Source of the DNA: Streptomyces sp. DH41
GTDB taxonomy: Bacteria > Actinomycetota > Actinomycetes > Streptomycetales > Streptomycetaceae
Direction: 5' to 3'
Length of the DNA stretch: 64,000 bases
NCBI RefSeq assembly: GCF_029813785.1
Contig: NZ_JARVKY010000010.1
Span: 1 to 64,000 of the forward strand
Position numbers and translations under genes: made by a program. Below the pieces are notes generated by a model. The model saw only the letters and a program-made list of their open reading frames with translations, did no database searches and was not told the origin of the DNA. Each line of letters opens with the position of its first letter. Position 1 is the stretch's first letter. Below, in pieces: positions 59,356 to 64,000 of this stretch.

Positions 59356-61452
59356 ATGAGCGACATGATCACCGCGGATCTGGTCGACCTCGACCTGTCC
59401 GCCGACACCAAGGAAGCGGCGGCGCGCGCCCTCGCCGAGCGGATGGTGGCCCACGGCCGGGTGACCGATCTGGAGGGCTTCCTCGCCGACGTGGCCGCCC
59501 GTGAGGCGCAGATGCCGACCGGCCTCGACGGCGGCATCGGCATCCCGCACTGCCGCAGCGAGCACGTCACCGAGCCGACGCTCGCCTTCGGGCGCAGCGA
59601 GGACGGCGTCGACTTCGGGGCGGCGGACGGTCCGGCCGACCTGATCTTCCTGATCGCCGCTCCGGCGGGCGCCGACGACGCCCACCTGACGATCCTCTCC
59701 TCGCTCGCCCGGCAGCTGATGAACGCCGAGTTCACGACCGCGCTGCGATCGGTGGGCGACGCGACGGCCGCCGCGGCGCTGATCCGCGGGGAGGAGCCGA
59801 CCGGTGCCGAGAGCGTCTTCGAAGGCGGCGCCGAGGACTCCGTGGCGGTCTCGGCGGCGGCCTCCGCCGAGACCGCCACGGGCACCCCCGGCCAGGAGAC
59901 CGGCGAACCCGAGCGTCCCTTCCGTATCGTCGCCGTCACCTCCTGCCCCACCGGCATCGCGCACACCTACATGGCGGCCGAGTCGCTGGAGAACGCGGGC
60001 CGCGAGGCAGGCGTCGAGGTCGTCGTCGAGACACAGGGCTCGGCCGGTTTCACCCGGCTGGACCCGGCGGTGATCGAGGCGGCGGACGGTGTGATCTTCG
60101 CCCACGACGTGCCCGTACGCGACAAGGACCGCTTCGCCGGGAAGCCCACCGTCGACACCGGCGTCAAGGCGGCCGTCAACCGGCCCGGCGAGCTGATCGG
60201 CGAAGTCCGCGGGAAGGCGGCCCGCGGCGAGGTCACAGCGGCTGGTTCGGCCGGTGCGGGCGGCGCCGCCGGTTCTTCCGGCGCGTCACCCGTCGAGCGC
60301 GGCGGCGGGTCCGGCGAGGGGTACGGGACGAGGCTGCGCGTCTGGCTGATGTCCGGTGTCAGCTACATGGTCCCGTTCGTCGCCGCGGGCGGGCTGCTGA
60401 TCGCCCTGGGCTTCGCCATCGGCGGCTACGAGATCAACGAGGCGCCGTCGGTGATGGACCACTTCGTGTGGTCGCAGGCGGACAGCTGGGCGGCGCTGCT
60501 GTACCAGATCGGCGGCGTGGCCTTCGCCTTCCTCGTCCCGGTGCTGGCCGGTTACATCGCCTACGGCATGGCCGACCGGCCGGGTCTGGTCCCCGGGTTC
60601 GTGGGCGGCTCGATCGCCCTGACCATCAACGCCGGGTTCCTCGGCGGTCTGGCGGCCGGTCTGATCTCCGGCGCCGTGGTGATGGCGATCCAGCGGGTAC
60701 GCATCCCCGTGGCCCTGCGCGGCATCATGCCCGTGGTGGTGATCCCGCTGATCTCCTCGGCGATCGTCGGATTCCTGATGTTCGTGGTGATCGGCAAGCC
60801 CATCGCGTCCGCGCAGAAGGCGATGACCGACTGGCTGAGCGACCTGTCCGGCGCCAACGCCGTCCTGCTCGGCGCCCTGCTCGGTCTCATGATGTGCTTC
60901 GACCTGGGCGGCCCGGTCAACAAGGTCGCCTACGCCTTCGCCACCGCCGGCATCGCGGTCTCCGACCCGAGCGACTCGGCGATGAAGATCATGGCGACGG
61001 TCATGGCGGCCGGCATGGTCCCGCCGCTGGCGATGGCCCTGGCCACGACCGTGCGCGGCAAGCTCTTCAACGCCGCCGAGCGGGAGAACGGCAAGGCCGC
61101 CTGGGTACTGGGCGCCTCCTTCATCTCCGAGGGCGCGATCCCGTTCGCCGCGGCCGACCCGCTGCGGGTCATCCCGTCCTCGATGGTGGGCGGCGCCGTC
61201 ACCGGCGCTCTGTCCATGGCCTTCGGCGCCACACTGCGCGCCCCGCACGGCGGCATCTTCGTGGTCCCGCTGATCGGCAACCCGCTGCTCTACCTGGTCG
61301 CCATCGCGGCCGGTGTCTGCGTCACCACTGCCCTGGTGATCGTCCTCAAGGGGCTGCGCAAGCCGGTGCCGGGAGCGGCGGCCCCGGGCTCCGGCGGCGC
61401 GGACCCGTCCGCCTCGGCACCGGGAGCGAAGCAGCCGGTGGCCGCCGCCTGA
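59356..61452 (+). CDS. fruA: Fructose PTS transporter IIABC
   Basis: 698 residues. IIA domain, residues 1-150, phospho-His in GIGIPHCRSEHV; IIB domain, about 190-290, phospho-Cys in VAVTSCPTGIAHTYMAAESLE; IIC membrane domain, about 330-670 (WLMSGVSYMVPFVAAGGLL). Ala/Gly-rich linkers join the domains. Imports and phosphorylates fructose to fructose-1-phosphate for FruK. ATG 59356 follows AAGGAG. Confidence 0.96.
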   Translation: MSDMITADLVDLDLSADTKEAAARALAERMVAHGRVTDLEGFLADVAAREAQMPTGLDGGIGIPHCRSEHVTEPTLAFGRSEDGVDFGAADGPADLIFLIAAPAGADDAHLTILSSLARQLMNAEFTTALRSVGDATAAAALIRGEEPTGAESVFEGGAEDSVAVSAAASAETATGTPGQETGEPERPFRIVAVTSCPTGIAHTYMAAESLENAGREAGVEVVVETQGSAGFTRLDPAVIEAADGVIFAHDVPVRDKDRFAGKPTVDTGVKAAVNRPGELIGEVRGKAARGEVTAAGSAGAGGAAGSSGASPVERGGGSGEGYGTRLRVWLMSGVSYMVPFVAAGGLLIALGFAIGGYEINEAPSVMDHFVWSQADSWAALLYQIGGVAFAFLVPVLAGYIAYGMADRPGLVPGFVGGSIALTINAGFLGGLAAGLISGAVVMAIQRVRIPVALRGIMPVVVIPLISSAIVGFLMFVVIGKPIASAQKAMTDWLSDLSGANAVLLGALLGLMMCFDLGGPVNKVAYAFATAGIAVSDPSDSAMKIMATVMAAGMVPPLAMALATTVRGKLFNAAERENGKAAWVLGASFISEGAIPFAAADPLRVIPSSMVGGAVTGALSMAFGATLRAPHGGIFVVPLIGNPLLYLVAIAAGVCVTTALVIVLKGLRKPVPGAAAPGSGGADPSASAPGAKQPVAAA

Positions 61453-61477
61453 GGGGCGGACGACGTCGGTGACTCAC

Positions 61478-61505
61478 GGGCCGGGTTCCGCCAGGGACCC
61501 GGCCC
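61478..61505. terminator. Terminator of the fru operon
   Basis: GGGCCGGGTTCC pairs with GGGACCCGGCCC, loop GCCA, 25 bp after fruA and 40 bp before the convergent DUF6227 stop. Probably bidirectional. Confidence 0.85.
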
Positions 61506-61544
61506 GGCGGCGTCCGTACCGCCCGCCCGCGTGCCGGACAGGCC

Positions 61545-62291
61545 CTAGGAGACCTGCGCCGCGCGCCGCTCCATCGCGCGGCGGGCGGTGTCCTCACTCT
61601 CGTAGACCTCGCACATGTGGCGCCCGTCGGGCGTCGCCGTGTGCTCGACCTCCCAGAGGGAGACCTCCGCACCGTCCCGCAGCAGGAACGCGTGCTCGTA
61701 GAGCGAGAAACCGATCCGGGCACGGCCCGCGCGGCCGGGGCCGCCGAAGGCCTGGGTGATCTGGTGCGCGGACGCCGTCGTCAGCCGGGCGGCGAGGTCG
61801 CCGCCGGGCCGGTCCGGGTTCTCCGCGCGGCGCAGCAGCCGGCGGGCGTGGTCCGCCGAGGCGTCGGGAACGTAGGCGTGCCGCGGGGCGGGGACGGGGG
61901 AGAGCTGCACCTGCACGGGCAGTTCGAAGTCGGGTGTGTCCGGCGGCAGTCCCAGCCGTGCGGTGGCGGTGCGCAGCTCCTCCTCGTCGACGTACACCTC
62001 GCGCTGCGGTTCACCGCCCGGAGCGGTGTTGTGGACCAGCTCCCAGAGCGTGAGCGCCGAGCCGTCGGCGAGCAGCCAGGTGTGCCGGTACGTCTCGCGG
62101 TGCAGCCCCGCGCTGTGGTGCGCGGAGTGCAGCGAACCGTCGTGCGCCAGCGCGCAGTCCAGCTGTCGTAATGTCTCGTCGGGCAGCTCGAACGAGTTCA
62201 GTGCGCGACCGAGCAGTCGCATGAGGTGCTCCTCCGGAGACTCGGGCGACTCGGGTGGTTCGTACGCTGCCGTCTCGTACGGAACGCTCAA
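61545..62291 (-). CDS. DUF6227 family protein
   Basis: 248 residues, acidic, soluble. It has two similar halves: LHRETYRHTWLLADGSALTLWELVHNT and ARIGFSLYEHAFLLRDGAEVSLWEVEHTA (both W/L-L-x-D-G-x-x-x-x-L-W-E), suggesting an internal duplication. A streptomycete-specific protein of unknown function at this locus. Confidence 0.8.
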   Translation of the reverse strand: MSVPYETAAYEPPESPESPEEHLMRLLGRALNSFELPDETLRQLDCALAHDGSLHSAHHSAGLHRETYRHTWLLADGSALTLWELVHNTAPGGEPQREVYVDEEELRTATARLGLPPDTPDFELPVQVQLSPVPAPRHAYVPDASADHARRLLRRAENPDRPGGDLAARLTTASAHQITQAFGGPGRAGRARIGFSLYEHAFLLRDGAEVSLWEVEHTATPDGRHMCEVYESEDTARRAMERRAAQVS

Positions 62292-62459
62292 GGTTTCTCC
62301 CGGCGTTGCTGCATGTCACCTTGTGGGTGCATACCGTAGCCCCTCGGTCGGACATCATGTCCGGGAACCGAGAAAACGTACGCACGAAAAACGGCCGGGC
62401 CGCGCGAGATGTTCCCGCGCGACCCGACGAACCGTCAAAAAACGCTGCTCGGAGCGGTG

Positions 62460-63686
62460 TCAGACCGAGCTTCCGGCAGTCCACTCGCTCCACGGCATGT
62501 TCCAGCCGTTGAGGCCGTTGTCCGGCGCGATCGTGCCGTCAGGGGAGTTCTTGACCGCCACGACGTCCCCGATGAGGGAGTTGTCGTAGAACCACTTGCC
62601 GTCGGTGGCGCCTTGGCCGCCCTGGGCGTCCCGCAGCCCGACGCAGCCGTGGCTGGTGCCCTGGACGCCGAAGGGAGGGTTGCCCGGGTTGTACCAGTAG
62701 TTGCCGTGGATGAAGGTGCCGGAGCGGCTCAGCCGCATCGCGTGCGGCACGTCCGGGATGTCGTACTCGCCGCCGAACCCGACCGTGGAGCCGTCCATGT
62801 GCGTCTGCAGGGACTTCTCCGAGATCACCATCTGCCCGTTGTATGTCGGGTTCTCGGCGCTGCCCGCCGAGATGGGGACCGACCTGAGCGTCTTGCCGTC
62901 GCGCACGACCGTCATGGTCTGGGTGTTCGCGTCCACGGTGGAGACCTGTGCCCGCCCCACGGTGAAGGTGACGGTCTTCTTCTGCACGCCGTAGACGTCG
63001 TTCGCGCCCTCCACCCCGTCCAGGTCGATCTTCATCGTGACCTTGGAGCCGGCCTTCCAGTACTCCTCGGGCCGGAAGTCGAGCCGCTGCGAGCCGAACC
63101 AGTGCCCGACCACCTTCTGCCCGCTGCTGGAGGTGACCGTGATGTGCGACTGCACGTTCTTCTTGTCGCTGATCGCCTTGTCGAACGTGAACGACACCGG
63201 CATCCCCACCCCCACCGTGGTGCCGCCGTCCGGGGCGTACGTGCCGATGAAGCTGTTGGCCGAGGAGACGGTGGTGAAGATCGAGTCGGCGGCGGACGTG
63301 CGGCCGTCGGCGTCCTTCGCGGTCGCCGTGATCCGGTACTTCGTGCCGCGCTCCAGCTGCTCCTTCGGCTTCCAGCCCGAGCCGTCGGCGGAGATCGTGC
63401 CCGGCACGACCGCGCCCGTCTCCGGCACCGTCATCCTCACGTCCGTCAGCCTGCCGTCGCTGACCTTCACACCGGTCGCGTTGATCGAGGCGCCGGTCGA
63501 ACCGTCCCTCGCGGAGATCACGACCTCAGCGACCGAGGTCGTGGCGGAGCCCGTGTCGCCGCCCTTGGCGTCCTTCCGGGCGTCGGCGCTGGCGCTTCCG
63601 CCGCAGGCGGTGAGGGTGAGGGTGCCGATCGCCAGGGCGGCAACGGCCCCCAGTACGCGCCGCGATGCTATGACCGGGGTTGTCAC
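62460..63686 (-). CDS. L,D-transpeptidase lipoprotein
   Basis: 408 residues. Lipoprotein signal with lipobox LTAC (residue ~26), two Ig-like beta domains (about 50-250), and a YkuD catalytic domain with THMDG, FIHGNYWYNPGNPPFG and GTSHGCVGLRD (catalytic His and Cys). Forms 3-3 cross-links in peptidoglycan. Start GTG 63686 with GGAG at 8 bp; a longer frame upstream lacks a signal peptide. Confidence 0.95.
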   Translation of the reverse strand: MTTPVIASRRVLGAVAALAIGTLTLTACGGSASADARKDAKGGDTGSATTSVAEVVISARDGSTGASINATGVKVSDGRLTDVRMTVPETGAVVPGTISADGSGWKPKEQLERGTKYRITATAKDADGRTSAADSIFTTVSSANSFIGTYAPDGGTTVGVGMPVSFTFDKAISDKKNVQSHITVTSSSGQKVVGHWFGSQRLDFRPEEYWKAGSKVTMKIDLDGVEGANDVYGVQKKTVTFTVGRAQVSTVDANTQTMTVVRDGKTLRSVPISAGSAENPTYNGQMVISEKSLQTHMDGSTVGFGGEYDIPDVPHAMRLSRSGTFIHGNYWYNPGNPPFGVQGTSHGCVGLRDAQGGQGATDGKWFYDNSLIGDVVAVKNSPDGTIAPDNGLNGWNMPWSEWTAGSSV

Positions 63687-63826
63687 GGGCTGCTCCAGGT
63701 TCGGTTGTTGTGCGGGGTTCTCGCTCAGTCCTGTAGAGGCGATCGGCGGCCGACTGGGTTCCCGCCGCCCGCCCGGAACGCCGGCACGTGACAGAACCGG
63801 GACAGTTGCCCGTCGACCGGATGCGG

Positions 63827-64000
63827 TCAACCGGCCCTGGACGGCCTTCCGTAGAGCTCCTCGTACGACGGCCACGCCCCACCCGGCCCGTCCACCGGTC
63901 CGGCGGCCCGGACGGCCCTGACGATCGCGCGCGTCACCATGTCCGCGCCCGCCGCCAGCACCTCGTTCAGCGCGAGCGGCTGCTCGGCGTCGAGCGGACG
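63827..64000 (-). CDS. Probable P1-family peptidase, 3' end only
   Basis: The last 57 codons; the gene continues past the window. ALNEVLAAGADMVTRAIVRAV and SYEELYG resemble the C-terminal helix and end of P1 (DmpA-type) aminopeptidases. Identification rests on this short piece. Confidence 0.5.
   Translation of the reverse strand, partial: RPLDAEQPLALNEVLAAGADMVTRAIVRAVRAAGPVDGPGGAWPSYEELYGRPSRAG

Overview
The window is high-GC actinobacterial DNA, almost certainly from a Streptomyces chromosome. The evidence is codon use, GTG and TTG starts, many ATGA/GTGA stop-start overlaps, an hrdD-type sigma factor with a SigR-like promoter, and a gene order on the right arm (TetR, MFS, MarR, dioxygenase, acetyltransferase, hrdD, TetR, WYL regulator, MFS, fruRKA, DUF6227, L,D-transpeptidase) that I remember as the SCO3207-SCO3194 neighbourhood of S. 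coelicolor. No database was searched.

Left flank (1-10.6 kb): a 348-bp minisatellite stretch, a divergent ArsR-type regulator and MFS exporter, a membrane PP2C (SpoIIE-type) phosphatase, and a MacB/FtsX-like ABC pair closed by a strong terminator. These are followed by decaying material: a frameshift-suspect membrane protein gene, a small anchored protein, an integrase that lacks its N-terminal domain, and a CbrC-like protein.

Integrated element (10,689-43,839, about 33 kb): a 43-bp copy of the 3' part of a tRNA-Arg(CCU) gene at 10,689-10,731 is repeated exactly inside the intact tRNA gene at 43,797-43,839. Next to the intact tRNA lie a tyrosine integrase, a small XRE regulator, an excisionase, a DUF3631 ATPase, a DUF2637 membrane protein, MobC and a relaxase. 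No FtsK/TraB translocase or type IV secretion gene is visible, so the element looks mobilizable rather than self-transmissible. Its cargo comes in blocks: (a) a CGNR-regulator cluster with two metallo-beta-lactamase-fold proteins, a luciferase-like monooxygenase and an MFS exporter (11.0-15.9 kb); (b) a sigma factor with a membrane tail, then a radical-SAM/precursor-peptide/kinase operon that looks like a small RiPP pathway (16.3-19.6 kb); (c) a redox block with two hemerythrins, a catalase-like protein, a zinc alcohol dehydrogenase, an orphan cytochrome oxidase subunit I, a Rieske/DUF2231 protein and a ferritin-like protein (19.9-29.4 kb); (d) likely defence genes, TcmP with its Gp37/DUF5131 partner and an HNH enzyme resembling phosphorothioate-dependent restriction enzymes (29.9-33.0 kb); (e) a half-size MurA homologue with an RsbW-like ATPase, an XRE regulator and a flavoprotein (33.0-36.2 kb). 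Blocks b and c are bracketed by two diverged direct repeats of about 170 bp (about 16.05 and 29.75 kb).

Right flank (43.9-64 kb): ordinary chromosome. It holds a double-length IclR regulator, a secreted M6-type metalloprotease, two TetR/MFS-type resistance pairs with palindromic operators, hrdD, the fructose PTS operon fruR-fruK-fruA, a DUF6227 protein, an L,D-transpeptidase lipoprotein, and the 3' end of a probable P1-family peptidase cut by the window edge. Minisatellites (8-22 bp units) are unusually common in both flanks and in the element.
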